From: DAIOEK01 sp963708715
Lineage (GTDB): Bacteria; Chloroflexota; Anaerolineae; Anaerolineales; Anaerolineaceae
Assembly (NCBI GenBank): GCA_963708715.1
Contig: CAVPSU010000001.1
Location: 992,001-1,056,000 of the forward strand
Direction of reading: 5' to 3'
DNA: 64,000 nucleotides
The notes under the pieces were generated by a model. The model had not been told where the DNA came from and did not search any database. It saw only the letters and a list, made by a program, of their open reading frames with translations. Shown here one piece after another: positions 25,200 through 33,846 of the stretch; position 1 is the stretch's first letter; each line of letters begins with the position of its first letter. The position numbers and the translations under genes are program-made.

Positions 25200-25808
25200 A
25201 GCCGAATCCAATTCCGGGGCGTTCAGCTCTTGCTGCTGCTCCTGTGGATTCTCGCCAGTCTGGCTTTCCAATTGACTGATGCGTTCCTGCAAGTCTTCCA
25301 GACTGACTTCCATTTGCTGGAAAGGTCCACGCTTAATGCGGTGAGGTAGGGCGAGCTCAGCAGCTAATGCAATATCATGCTCTGTGATCGTGAGTCGGCC
25401 GTCAAAAGCTGCCTGCGCTCTCGCCGCTTTGAGGATCACCAGGTCAGACCGGTGTCCATCTACATTTAAGGAGGTGGTCAGAGCGGCTATTGAGAGTAGA
25501 TCACGTTTGGTAAATGTCACCCGATCAACCAATGTACGGGCAACATCGATCTGATGAGATAGGTCTTCTTCCTTCAAATTGAAATGAGACCGAAATTCTT
25601 CAGGATTCGACTCAAATGCCAGGTTGCGCTCCATGATCTGAACACGCTCGCGGGCATCGCGAATTCCGTGAATATCGACCGAAAGTGCAAACCGATCCAA
25701 TAACTGCGGACGCAGATCGCCTTCTTCAGGGTTCATTGTACCGACCAGGATAAACCGGGCGGGATGGCTGAAGGATATGCCTTCCCTTTCCACAATATTC
25801 ATCCCCAT
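25182..25808 (-). CDS. Second part of the chelatase AAA+ domain (ChlI/BchI-like), shifted frame
   Basis: This frame encodes IVEREGISFSHPARF, LVGTMNPEEGDLRPQLLDRF and the sensor/arginine-finger helices, exactly the part of the ChlI AAA+ domain missing after LLDDHVVDVLLEL in the upstream frame. The apparent start GGGATG is internal to the domain, so this is not an independent gene. The frame continues through a Gln/Glu linker and stops at TAA 25182-25184, two codons after the A9 run. A full protein over both AAA+ fragments would be about 368 residues, close to a normal small chelatase subunit. Confidence 0.85.
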   Translation of the reverse strand: MGMNIVEREGISFSHPARFILVGTMNPEEGDLRPQLLDRFALSVDIHGIRDARERVQIMERNLAFESNPEEFRSHFNLKEEDLSHQIDVARTLVDRVTFTKRDLLSIAALTTSLNVDGHRSDLVILKAARAQAAFDGRLTITEHDIALAAELALPHRIKRGPFQQMEVSLEDLQERISQLESQTGENPQEQQQELNAPELDSAQKKTK

Positions 25809-26289
25809 TGCCGCCGAGTTCTAGTAAAACATCCACTACATGATCGTCGAGCAGGTTTACTTCATCGATGTAGAGCATCCCACGGTTGGCAGCTGCGAGG
25901 ACACCCGGCTCGAAATGCCTTTCGCCCTGTTGAATGGCGCGTTCTATATCAAGTGTGCCAACCACCCGGTCTTCTGTGGCAGAAACGGGCAGGTTAATGA
26001 ATGGTGTGAGTTTGTAATCCACCGGGAGGGAACCCTCTTTTTCTGCGCGTTCCTTACATTCTGTACACCATGCCATGGGCTGGTCAGGGTCGCAGCCAAA
26101 GCGGCATCCAAGGACCACTTTTACCTTTGGTAGAAGAGCCGCGAGGGCACGGGCTGCTGTTGACTTTGCTGTACCACGTTCACCGCGAATCAACACCCCT
26201 CCAATACGAGGATTGACAGCGTTCAAGACCAGCGCGCGGCGCATACGGTCTTGACCTACAATGGCGGTAAATGGAAAAATGGTCGGCAT
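25726..26289 (-). CDS. First part of the chelatase AAA+ domain (ChlI/BchI-like), interrupted by a one-base shift
   Basis: The fragment has the ChlI opening PFTAIVGQDRMRRAL, the Walker A GERGTAKST (about 36-44), a four-cysteine insert (CRFGC, then CTEC) seen in putative cobaltochelatases, and Walker B MLYIDEVN. The domain then breaks: the continuation lies in a frame displaced by +1, at the GGGG in AATGGGGATGAAT near 25803. Removing one G restores the text LGGNGMNIVEREG with the right family length. Either the gene carries a one-base insertion, or the assembly does. ATPases of this type power Mg or Co insertion into tetrapyrroles, together with the VWA half downstream. Confidence 0.88.
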   Translation of the reverse strand: MPTIFPFTAIVGQDRMRRALVLNAVNPRIGGVLIRGERGTAKSTAARALAALLPKVKVVLGCRFGCDPDQPMAWCTECKERAEKEGSLPVDYKLTPFINLPVSATEDRVVGTLDIERAIQQGERHFEPGVLAAANRGMLYIDEVNLLDDHVVDVLLELGGNGDEYCGKGRHILQPSRPVYPGRYNEP

Positions 26290-26395
26290 AACCTATCCCT
26301 CAGTTTGATTTGTATACCCGAGAAAGTGTACCACTATCAGCAGAGTGAATCAACTTTATGGTTATCATGCATAATTAATTGAACAAGAGGGAATT

Positions 26396-27556
26396 ATGAA
26401 AAAACAAAAAAGGATGTTGTTCTTACTAGGTTCAGGAATTTCATTTCCAGCCGGATTACCGTCCATTCAAAAGATGACTCAGATTATGATATCGTCATCT
26501 GAAATATATAAAGCGAGCGATGGATTTTGGTATTTTTCTTCAGAAGATCGGTTCGAAAAAGTAGAATCCAAGCCACGATTAGAAATTATTCGAAGAATCA
26601 TTTCATTTTGCGTTCGCTTGATTGCCGAATATTATGGACAAAATCAGACAACAGTAAATTATGAACAAATCTATGATGTATTGTTTCAATTGAGAAACGG
26701 GAAAAATAAATCTTATCCAAATCCGATAGTATTACCATTGCTCCGCTCGGTTGATGACGAATTGGTTAGTCGTCTACGAAATCTCCAGCTAGATTTACGA
26801 GAGCTACTAAATGATTCATGTGAATTCATTGAGGATATTGTGTTTCAACAATTATTCCGGGAAACAAAATCATCTGCATATCTAGATGGAATAATTGAAT
26901 TATTTACCGAATTCCAGTCAGTTGTCTATACACTAAACCATGATTGCTTGATTGAAACAAAACTAAAAGAGAATAACATTGATTATATCGATGGATTCGG
27001 AACCGAAAACAAGTATTATCGGCCATGGAAAGATTTGGCATTATCAAGTATTTCTAAATCACTTTATTATATTAAATTACATGGATCCTTGGCCTGGTAT
27101 AAAGTGGGTAAAACTAGGCGAACCGAATCAGAAATTTTAGCAATTCCAAATAATATTCAACAATCGGGTAGATTTGATATAGCTGAGATTTGTGGATCGA
27201 AAAGGCCAAGTATATTAATTGGTAATATCAGCAAGATCCTTATGTATACAGATGAATTTTATTTAGATTTGTTATTCTCTTTTCGGAGAAATCTTCACCA
27301 CAATAATCGCATAATAGTCTGTGGGTATGGTTTTCACGACCAAGTAATAAATTTAGAGCTTATCGAATGGTTAGAAAATAGCCGAAATAACAAAATAATC
27401 CTCATAAGCGAAGATGAATTGATTTTTTCCGAAAATCCTAACTGGGAGATAAAGAATAATCAAGAATTATTATCTGAAAGAATTACCCGCATTCCAGTTT
27501 GGGTCGAAAACATAAATAAGAATACCATCGAAGAAATTCACTCAATAGTGTCGTAA
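26396..27556 (+). CDS. SIR2-like domain protein (candidate NAD-degrading defence protein)
   Basis: A 386-residue protein with the SIR2-type Rossmann signatures: LGSGISFPAG (residues 11-20), LNHD (180-183, with the Asn-x-Asp of the NAD pocket) and LHGSL (229-232, containing the likely catalytic His). A second NAD-fold element IIVCGYGFHD follows (about residue 305). This is the SIR2_2 family, whose members in Thoeris, DSR and related systems cut NAD during phage infection. The gene is clearly more AT-rich and uses codons unlike its neighbours, is flanked by unrelated genes and has no partner, so recent transfer is likely. AGAGGGA precedes the ATG. A defence role is inference. Confidence 0.85.
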   Translation: MKKQKRMLFLLGSGISFPAGLPSIQKMTQIMISSSEIYKASDGFWYFSSEDRFEKVESKPRLEIIRRIISFCVRLIAEYYGQNQTTVNYEQIYDVLFQLRNGKNKSYPNPIVLPLLRSVDDELVSRLRNLQLDLRELLNDSCEFIEDIVFQQLFRETKSSAYLDGIIELFTEFQSVVYTLNHDCLIETKLKENNIDYIDGFGTENKYYRPWKDLALSSISKSLYYIKLHGSLAWYKVGKTRRTESEILAIPNNIQQSGRFDIAEICGSKRPSILIGNISKILMYTDEFYLDLLFSFRRNLHHNNRIIVCGYGFHDQVINLELIEWLENSRNNKIILISEDELIFSENPNWEIKNNQELLSERITRIPVWVENINKNTIEEIHSIVS

Positions 27557-27608
27557 TCGGCTAACTCCTTCTATCTGATATTCTCTGTGCTCTCTGCGGT
27601 GAATCCTT

Positions 27609-29039
27609 TCACCACCGCCCGGTCAAAATCCTGCCCATGCAAACCCCATTCATACTGGCTTGCATCAACCCTCTGGTCAAACCGGCTCCATCGCCCAGCG
27701 CATACAGATTCTGCACACTGGTCTGGAAATGCTTGTCCACAACCAGCCGGTTTGAATAAAATTTCACTTCGATTCCATATAAAAGCGTGCTGCCATTGGA
27801 CATACCCGGCATGAGTTGATCTAATACCTGTAACATTTCATCGATATCCAGCATAATGCGGTACGGCAGCACCAGGCTTAGATCCCCCGGAACCGCATCC
27901 CGCAGAGTCGGTTTGATGGTATTCTTCGCAAGACGATCAGCGGTCGTCCGGCGACCTCGTTTGAAATCACCATAGCGCTGGACTATCACCTTATTCCCCG
28001 AGAGCATATTCCCCATCTCCGCGATGTATCTTCCATATTCGATCGGAGTCTTGAATGGTTGGGTAAAATTCTTGGATACCAGCAGCGCGAAGTTAGTATT
28101 GGTTGTTTTTAGTTTTTCATCCTTGTAGGAATGCCCATTGACCACCGAGAGATGTTCCCCGTATTTTTCTTCAACAACCTCTCCGCGTGGATTCCAACAG
28201 AAGGTTCGCACTTTATCTTCGAATGTCGGAGTGTAGTAGACCAGTTTGGCTTCATACAAGATATCGTCAATCGCTGAAGTAATGGATGCGTCAGTCTCGA
28301 TCCGGCAACCAATATCCACCGGACCTGGCTTAGAAGAGATGCCGTATTTATGACACAAGCGGTTCAGCCATTCGCTGCCCTCCCGCCCGATGGCAGCTAC
28401 GATATGATCTGCATGGATGATGCTCTGGTCAGGCATAACCACACCTATGGCTCGCTTCTCACCGGATGGCATTTCCTCGATCACAAGATCTTGAACGGCT
28501 GTCTCAAATCGCATCTCCACGCCCAGATCTTCCAGCACGTGTTGAATATGTGAATATATATCGTACGCCTTCTCCGTGCCCATGTGCCGAACGCGCGAAT
28601 CGATCAATTTAAGGTGGGCTTGCGCTGCCTGTCTGCGGATCGCATCCACATCAGTGGAATGATCATTTCCATACACCCGTGTATCAGCACCGAAATCGAC
28701 ATATAAGTCATCCACATAATGCATAGTTTCCCGGAATTTCTCCAGCCCAATATAATGCGCGAGATCTCCACCGATCTCCCCATCCTGATTGATCGACAGT
28801 TTACCATCGCTGAAGCTCCCACCACCGGAAAAACCGGTCGTAATGGCACACGGCTGGCAATTTTGGCAGACACCCGTCTTCCGTTTGGGGCATTTCCGCT
28901 TCTCGATCGACTTCCCCTTTTCAATCATCAGCACTCTGGCAGACGCATTCGTCTTCCGGACTTCATACGCTGTGAAGATCCCACTCGGACCGGCACCAAT
29001 AATAATGACATCGTACGTTTGGCTGGGAATTGTAACCAT
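27609..29039 (-). CDS. FAD-dependent oxidoreductase (COG2509-type)
   Basis: A 476-residue flavoprotein. The N-terminal dinucleotide fold is seen in DVIIIGAGPSGIFTAYE and the C-terminal FAD contact in NLYALGDGAGLTRGLMQASMNG. A cysteine-rich segment (CPKRKTGVCQNCQPC, about 50-64) precedes the GGGSFSDGKL motif, typical of this group. The substrate is unknown; homologs are described only as NAD(P)/FAD-dependent dehydrogenases. It is convergent with the SIR2-like gene. Confidence 0.9.
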   Translation of the reverse strand: MVTIPSQTYDVIIIGAGPSGIFTAYEVRKTNASARVLMIEKGKSIEKRKCPKRKTGVCQNCQPCAITTGFSGGGSFSDGKLSINQDGEIGGDLAHYIGLEKFRETMHYVDDLYVDFGADTRVYGNDHSTDVDAIRRQAAQAHLKLIDSRVRHMGTEKAYDIYSHIQHVLEDLGVEMRFETAVQDLVIEEMPSGEKRAIGVVMPDQSIIHADHIVAAIGREGSEWLNRLCHKYGISSKPGPVDIGCRIETDASITSAIDDILYEAKLVYYTPTFEDKVRTFCWNPRGEVVEEKYGEHLSVVNGHSYKDEKLKTTNTNFALLVSKNFTQPFKTPIEYGRYIAEMGNMLSGNKVIVQRYGDFKRGRRTTADRLAKNTIKPTLRDAVPGDLSLVLPYRIMLDIDEMLQVLDQLMPGMSNGSTLLYGIEVKFYSNRLVVDKHFQTSVQNLYALGDGAGLTRGLMQASMNGVCMGRILTGRW

Positions 29040-29206
29040 GCGAACCTCGATTTGGTATTGTTGGAGACGGTTACATTATAAGGGTAAAACCACTTCCAAT
29101 TGTTCAGACATCGTCACCATTTTTCACCTGCAATATTAACTGCAACAAAGTCATCTTTTGCATTCCGGGGGATAGAGTATCTACTTATGCCTAAAACCGG
29201 TCAGGG

Positions 29207-29235
29207 TTGTCAACTTTCTATTCTCGCTTTATAAT
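29207..29235 (+). promoter_or_regulatory. Sigma-70 promoter of the S1 gene
   Basis: TTGTCA (29207-29212) and TATAAT (29230-29235) are separated by exactly 17 bases. Transcription should start near 29242, about 32 bases before the start codon. Confidence 0.85.
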
Positions 29236-29273
29236 GAGACAACAAATCGCCGTAACTGGAGAATTAGATAAGC

Positions 29274-30677
29274 ATGGATCAGAATGAAGCCCATCTCGAG
29301 CAGGGTGACGCGCCCGAGAACAATATGAGCATGGAAGAATTGCTCGCCAAGCAAGATATAGGGGATTACGATTTCCCCAAAAAGGGCGAAACCCGCAAAG
29401 GTACAGTAGCCAGCATCAGCGCCGGACAGATCCTTGTCAGCATTGGCACCAAGTCTGAAGGACTCATCACCGGCAAGGAATTTGAAAGCATCCCCGCGGA
29501 TGTCTTTGACAAGCTGCAGGTTGGTCAGGAAATTGATGTGTTCGTCATTGACCCGGAAGACGATTCTGGCAATGTCGTTCTTTCCTACCGTAATGCGCTT
29601 GAAGCGAATAGCTGGAAACAAGCCGAAGATTTGAAGGATTCGGGTGAAGTATTTCCATCCGAGATCATCAAATTTAATAAGGGCGGTCTGATCGTTCCGG
29701 TTGGAACCCTGATGGGTTTTGTACCGGCTTCTCAAATCAGCCTTTCACGCCGTGCCAATATGACCGGCGAAACCCCAGAAGCTCGTTGGGCAAAGATGGT
29801 TGGTGAACCTATTACCGTTCGCGTGATCGAAGTGGACCGTGAACGCCGCCGCCTGATCCTATCTGAGCGCGCCGCCAGCACTGAAACCCGAGAACAAGTT
29901 AAAGAACGCATCCTTGAAGAACTCAAGGAAGGCGATATCCGAACCGGTAAAGTCACCAGCCTGGCTGATTTTGGCGCATTCGTCAATATCAACGGAGCTG
30001 ATGGTCTGGTTCACCTTTCCGAGATCGCGTGGGATCGCATCAATAAACCCGATGAGGTCCTCAAAGTTGGTCAGGAAGTAAAAGTCAAGATCATTTCCAT
30101 TGATCGCGAAAAGAAACGAATTGGCTTATCCATCCGAGCTCTCCTGGACGACCCCTGGTCCAAACAGGTTGCACAATTCCAGGTAGGTCAGCTAGTAGAA
30201 GGCAAGATCACCAAGCTTGCTCCATTCGGCGCTTTTGCCCGGCTGGAAGGGGAAGTCGAAGGATTGATCCACATCTCTGAGATCAGCGAAAAACGGATCG
30301 AACATCCCAAAGAGGTTCTTAAAGTTGGTGATGCCGTTACCCTACGTGTGATCAAGATCGATACCGACAACCATCGAATTGGTTTAAGCCTCCGCCGAGT
30401 TGATTCACCCGCTTACTCCGAAATTGATTGGCAGACTTTATCTGGTGAAGTCAAGGCGGAAGTCGCTGAAATCAGTGCTGACGCCCCGGTTATCGCAGAA
30501 GAAGTTGTTGAACCGGCGGCTGAGAAACCAGAAGCCCCGGAGGTTGTTGCTGAAGTCAAAGTAAAAACTCCAAGAGCGAAAGCTCCCAAGGTCAAAAAGG
30601 AAGCTGCTGATGTTCCCGAAGTCAAGGATGAAGTCGAAGCAGACAAAGACGAGACTGAAACAAAAGACCAGAGCTAA
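29274..30677 (+). CDS. rpsA: Ribosomal protein S1 (four S1 domains)
   Basis: A 467-residue protein with four S1 RNA-binding domains at about 38-107, 123-191, 208-277 and 293-362; the third and fourth have the strong forms VTSLADFGAFVNING and ITKLAPFGAFARLEG with VHLSEI / IHISEI. The C-terminal 90 residues are low-complexity Ala/Glu/Lys/Val and acidic. Such four-domain S1 proteins are normal outside Proteobacteria; they help load mRNA on the 30S subunit. It has its own promoter and terminator and is a single-gene unit. Confidence 0.93.
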   Translation: MDQNEAHLEQGDAPENNMSMEELLAKQDIGDYDFPKKGETRKGTVASISAGQILVSIGTKSEGLITGKEFESIPADVFDKLQVGQEIDVFVIDPEDDSGNVVLSYRNALEANSWKQAEDLKDSGEVFPSEIIKFNKGGLIVPVGTLMGFVPASQISLSRRANMTGETPEARWAKMVGEPITVRVIEVDRERRRLILSERAASTETREQVKERILEELKEGDIRTGKVTSLADFGAFVNINGADGLVHLSEIAWDRINKPDEVLKVGQEVKVKIISIDREKKRIGLSIRALLDDPWSKQVAQFQVGQLVEGKITKLAPFGAFARLEGEVEGLIHISEISEKRIEHPKEVLKVGDAVTLRVIKIDTDNHRIGLSLRRVDSPAYSEIDWQTLSGEVKAEVAEISADAPVIAEEVVEPAAEKPEAPEVVAEVKVKTPRAKAPKVKKEAADVPEVKDEVEADKDETETKDQS

Positions 30678-30690
30678 TATTCAAAAACGC

Positions 30691-30722
30691 AAAAAGCGCA
30701 CCACTGGTTGGTGCGCTTTTTT
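30691..30722 (+). terminator. Terminator of the S1 gene
   Basis: AAAAGCGCACC and GGTGCGCTTTTTT form a strong stem around ACTGGTT with a T tract. The start of the following dipeptidase gene lies immediately after it, so that gene must be read by leakage or by a very short promoter region. Confidence 0.9.
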
Positions 30723-30728
30723 ATCGCC

Positions 30729-31853
30729 ATGAAACAAAATAAACCATCCCCATTCCCATTATTTGTAGACTCACATGAAGATCTGGCATGGAATATGCTT
30801 ACCTTCAAGAGAGACTATACCCTTTCATCGCAGCAAATCCGTGCCCAAGAAAAGGATACGATCACACCTCTGGCAAATGGTGACACGATGCTGGGGTGGG
30901 CTGACTACCAATCAGCCAATGTAGGTCTGATCTTTTCCACACTTTTCGCAGCCCCTATCGATTCCAAAGAAGGTGACTGGGATATTCAGACATACCGCAA
31001 TCAACAGGAAGCGCACGACCAATACCATCAACAGTTAGATGCGTACGAGAGACTGGTTGATACACATGGCAATAAATTCCGCTCTATACGCAGCAAAGAA
31101 GACCTGCGGATATTAGTAGAAGATCGATCAGCTCCTTTCGAGCCATCCAATTTGAATGGTGGCAATCTGCCTATCGGTCTGGTGACCCTTATGGAAGGTG
31201 CGGATGCGATCCGCCGTCCGGAAGAGCTCCCCGAATGGGTGGAACGTGGTGTCTATCTTATCGGTCCTGCCTGGCATGCCACAGCATATTCAGGTGGTAC
31301 GACAGAGCCGGGACCATTAACGAAAGCTGGCTTCCGGTTGTTGGAAGAAATGGAAGACTGTGGTTGTACGCTCGATTTGAGTCACATGGATGAAAAAGCA
31401 GTCAGACAGTCTTTGGATGCTTTCAATGGTCGAATAATTGCCAGTCATTCGAATCCAGAAGCCTTGCTGAAGGAACGACACTCGAATCGGTTTCTTAAAG
31501 ACGAATTTATCCAGGCGATCGCTGACCGGGATGGGGTATTGGGCGTGGTGCCCTATAACCTTTTCCTGGATTCAAAATGGGAAAAAGGTAACGACAAAAA
31601 CCTTGTATCCATCCATCGTTTAATCGAGCAAATCGATTATGTTTGCCAATTGCTTGGAAGTTCACGTTTTGTAGGTATTGGAACAGATTTTGATGGAGGA
31701 TTTGGCTGGCAGGATACACCGAAAGAATTGAATTCCATCGCAGATATGACCATTATCCTGCCATTATTAGAGGAAAAAGGGTATTCGGAACAAGATTTGC
31801 ATCTACTCTTTGGTATGAATTGGATTCGATTTTTGGAGGAGGCTTTACCGTAG
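30729..31853 (+). CDS. Membrane dipeptidase family protein (peptidase M19)
   Basis: A 374-residue zinc peptidase of the renal dipeptidase family. Conserved elements are DSHEDLAWN near the N-terminus (metal ligands; a His-x-Glu-Asp version), LDLSHMDEKAV, IIASHSNPEAL and GIGTDFDGGFG. It hydrolyses dipeptides and is usually cytoplasmic in bacteria. The ATG at 30729 is preferred over a GTG inside the S1 terminator; no clear ribosome site precedes it, so the start is moderately uncertain. A membrane-protein gene starts two bases after its stop. Confidence 0.92.
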   Translation: MKQNKPSPFPLFVDSHEDLAWNMLTFKRDYTLSSQQIRAQEKDTITPLANGDTMLGWADYQSANVGLIFSTLFAAPIDSKEGDWDIQTYRNQQEAHDQYHQQLDAYERLVDTHGNKFRSIRSKEDLRILVEDRSAPFEPSNLNGGNLPIGLVTLMEGADAIRRPEELPEWVERGVYLIGPAWHATAYSGGTTEPGPLTKAGFRLLEEMEDCGCTLDLSHMDEKAVRQSLDAFNGRIIASHSNPEALLKERHSNRFLKDEFIQAIADRDGVLGVVPYNLFLDSKWEKGNDKNLVSIHRLIEQIDYVCQLLGSSRFVGIGTDFDGGFGWQDTPKELNSIADMTIILPLLEEKGYSEQDLHLLFGMNWIRFLEEALP

Positions 31854-31855
31854 AA

Positions 31856-32338
31856 ATGAAACCGGTATCGAACCCGCCTACAACACCCAGACAGATCAGA
31901 TCTGTATGGCGAGTCAGAGCAGGCCTTGCAGTCAGCCTGGTTGGACTTTTGGTTTTTCTGTTGGGCGCCCGTCCTGCCTTATTTGGTCTTGATCGCAGTC
32001 CGATTGTCGGTTTTGTTCAGATCGCCACATTTGAAGTTGGACTGGGGCTGATCTGCATTGGTGGCTATATTGCACTGGTCAGTCTGTGGGGACGGATTCA
32101 ACGCAGTATCAGGGCAGATTTTGGTTTGCGACTGGTTGCAACCGGATATGTTCTGGCTGTTTTCACCGGAATGGCCGATGTTTTTGGTTTCGGTAGCCAC
32201 CCATTGCCAGGAGTCCCCTACTTCGGTCCATGGCAGGCGAGGGGAGTGGAAGTGGGTGAGCTGATCATTGGGATTGGCTTTCTGCTCTTGCTTCCGGTCG
32301 TAAGCCGGATAAAACGACAATCACGAAGAAAAGGATGA
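31856..32338 (+). CDS. Four-helix membrane protein of unknown function
   Basis: A 160-residue protein with four hydrophobic segments (about 18-40, 48-70, 84-106 and 128-148) and a basic C-terminal tail. The start at 31856 is the ATG nearest the upstream stop; GGAGGAGG lies about 15 bases before it, somewhat far. No family recognised. It is probably translated from the dipeptidase transcript. Confidence 0.65.
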   Translation: MKPVSNPPTTPRQIRSVWRVRAGLAVSLVGLLVFLLGARPALFGLDRSPIVGFVQIATFEVGLGLICIGGYIALVSLWGRIQRSIRADFGLRLVATGYVLAVFTGMADVFGFGSHPLPGVPYFGPWQARGVEVGELIIGIGFLLLLPVVSRIKRQSRRKG

Positions 32339-32347
32339 TCACCAGAA

Positions 32348-32372
32348 GGCTCGAGTTCATCTCGGGCTTTTT
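32348..32372 (+). terminator. Terminator after the membrane-protein gene
   Basis: GCTCGAG and CTCGGGC pair around TTCAT and are followed by seven T's. It lies just before the convergent gene that ends at 32375. Confidence 0.8.
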
Positions 32373-32374
32373 TA

Positions 32375-33715
32375 TTAACGGACTACCTTCCCAATCCGCC
32401 TGAGCATCTCTTCGTTACTACCAAACTTAAAATCTACGATCCCAAGATCATTCCCCTTGATTCTTTCAGCTGTTTCGAGACAGACAATTTCGTCATATTC
32501 AACGGCTTGAGGCAGACTTATCCGTATCCTCTCGCATATTTCATCCCCAGAGACTGGTTTTAAGGAAATTCCCGAAGAAAGATAGGCTCGTATCGCCGAA
32601 GCGGCATTTACACCGTCCTTGCGAGCGACACCCACCACCCCCGAGCTAGCCTTCCTGGCCCATCCGGCAACAAAAACTCCGCAGGGAAGTTGCTCGTCCT
32701 GCGAAGCACATGATTCATACGATTGACCTTCAATGAGAAATTTCGATCCAGGATTCTTTACGAATTGATTCCCGATCACGGGTAATCCCAACCGGATATC
32801 CACCGTATCTCCAATCGCGAAGATCACGGTATCCACATCCAAAGTTTTGATGATACCGGTACCAACCGCCTTGACCTCACCGCCATCCAGACTCAACGAC
32901 GTTTCTTCCAGCTCCAATCCGACTACCCGACCTTCCGAATTTCCAATAATCTGTTTCGGTGAAGATAGGAATCGCATCTTGAGTTTGGATTGATGCTCAT
33001 GAGGAAGGGCTTTTTCCATCGCGGCTGAATAGATATCCAATGCTGACAGCGGCTCTTGACCGATGGCAAGCATTATCGGTGAGACTCGTTCCACCTCTTT
33101 ATTCAGGGTATCGAAGTCAATTCGTTCAACAACAGCTTCCAATTCTTTTCGATCGAATTTGACCTCCAAAGGACCGCGGCGGGCAATGGCATAGATCTCA
33201 TCCACATGTTTTTCATCAATCAACCATCTGGAAACATCAAGCATGACATTTCCAACCCCAACAATGGCAACCTTCTTACCGATCTGAATATCCATTTCAC
33301 TAAAAGGAGGTAATCGGTTGTAATGGTAGACCACTTCTTTCGCATGATAGACGCCCTTAAGCGTTTCGCCAGGGATCCCCACTGATTTTTCAGCTTGCGC
33401 TCCAACTGTAGCCAATATTGCGTGGAATCCAAGCCTGTGAATTTGCTCTAATGTGATATCACAACCTTCGCCCACCCGGACATTGCCAAAGTAATGAACC
33501 ATGGGCGAGGTCAGAATGGATCTAAATTGTACTCTCAGACCTTCCTTCATTTTGAGTTTATCAGGATAGATCCCGTATTCAGCGAGACCACCTGGCTTAA
33601 TATCCCGATTAAATAGAACCACCTGGCATCCATCTAATGTCAGTTGTTTTGTTGCGTATAATCCTGCCGGTCCGGCACCAATCACGGCTACGATCGGAGT
33701 GATCCCGTTGCTCAA
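32375..33715 (-). CDS. FAD/NAD(P)-dependent oxidoreductase, ferredoxin-NADP reductase (adrenodoxin reductase) type
   Basis: A 446-residue enzyme with GAGPAGLYATKQL for FAD and, after GVYHAKEVVYHYN, VAIVGVGNVMLDVSRWLI for NADP. The motifs KPGGLAEYGIYPDK, IARRGPLEVKF and, near the end, VAGWARKASSGVVGVARKDG match the FprA/adrenodoxin reductase-like group, which transfers electrons between NADPH and ferredoxin. It is a single minus-strand gene divergent from the M16 protease genes. Confidence 0.88.
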   Translation of the reverse strand: MSNGITPIVAVIGAGPAGLYATKQLTLDGCQVVLFNRDIKPGGLAEYGIYPDKLKMKEGLRVQFRSILTSPMVHYFGNVRVGEGCDITLEQIHRLGFHAILATVGAQAEKSVGIPGETLKGVYHAKEVVYHYNRLPPFSEMDIQIGKKVAIVGVGNVMLDVSRWLIDEKHVDEIYAIARRGPLEVKFDRKELEAVVERIDFDTLNKEVERVSPIMLAIGQEPLSALDIYSAAMEKALPHEHQSKLKMRFLSSPKQIIGNSEGRVVGLELEETSLSLDGGEVKAVGTGIIKTLDVDTVIFAIGDTVDIRLGLPVIGNQFVKNPGSKFLIEGQSYESCASQDEQLPCGVFVAGWARKASSGVVGVARKDGVNAASAIRAYLSSGISLKPVSGDEICERIRISLPQAVEYDEIVCLETAERIKGNDLGIVDFKFGSNEEMLRRIGKVVR

Positions 33716-33846
33716 TTCTTTGTCCTCCTAACAATAATGTCCAATCAATGCAGTATTATACAGCGTTCCATTATTAGATTACCTCGCATTATGATATAGT
33801 CGTATGATTGTAATAGGTATAAATAAGGTTATACGGATGAGGATTA

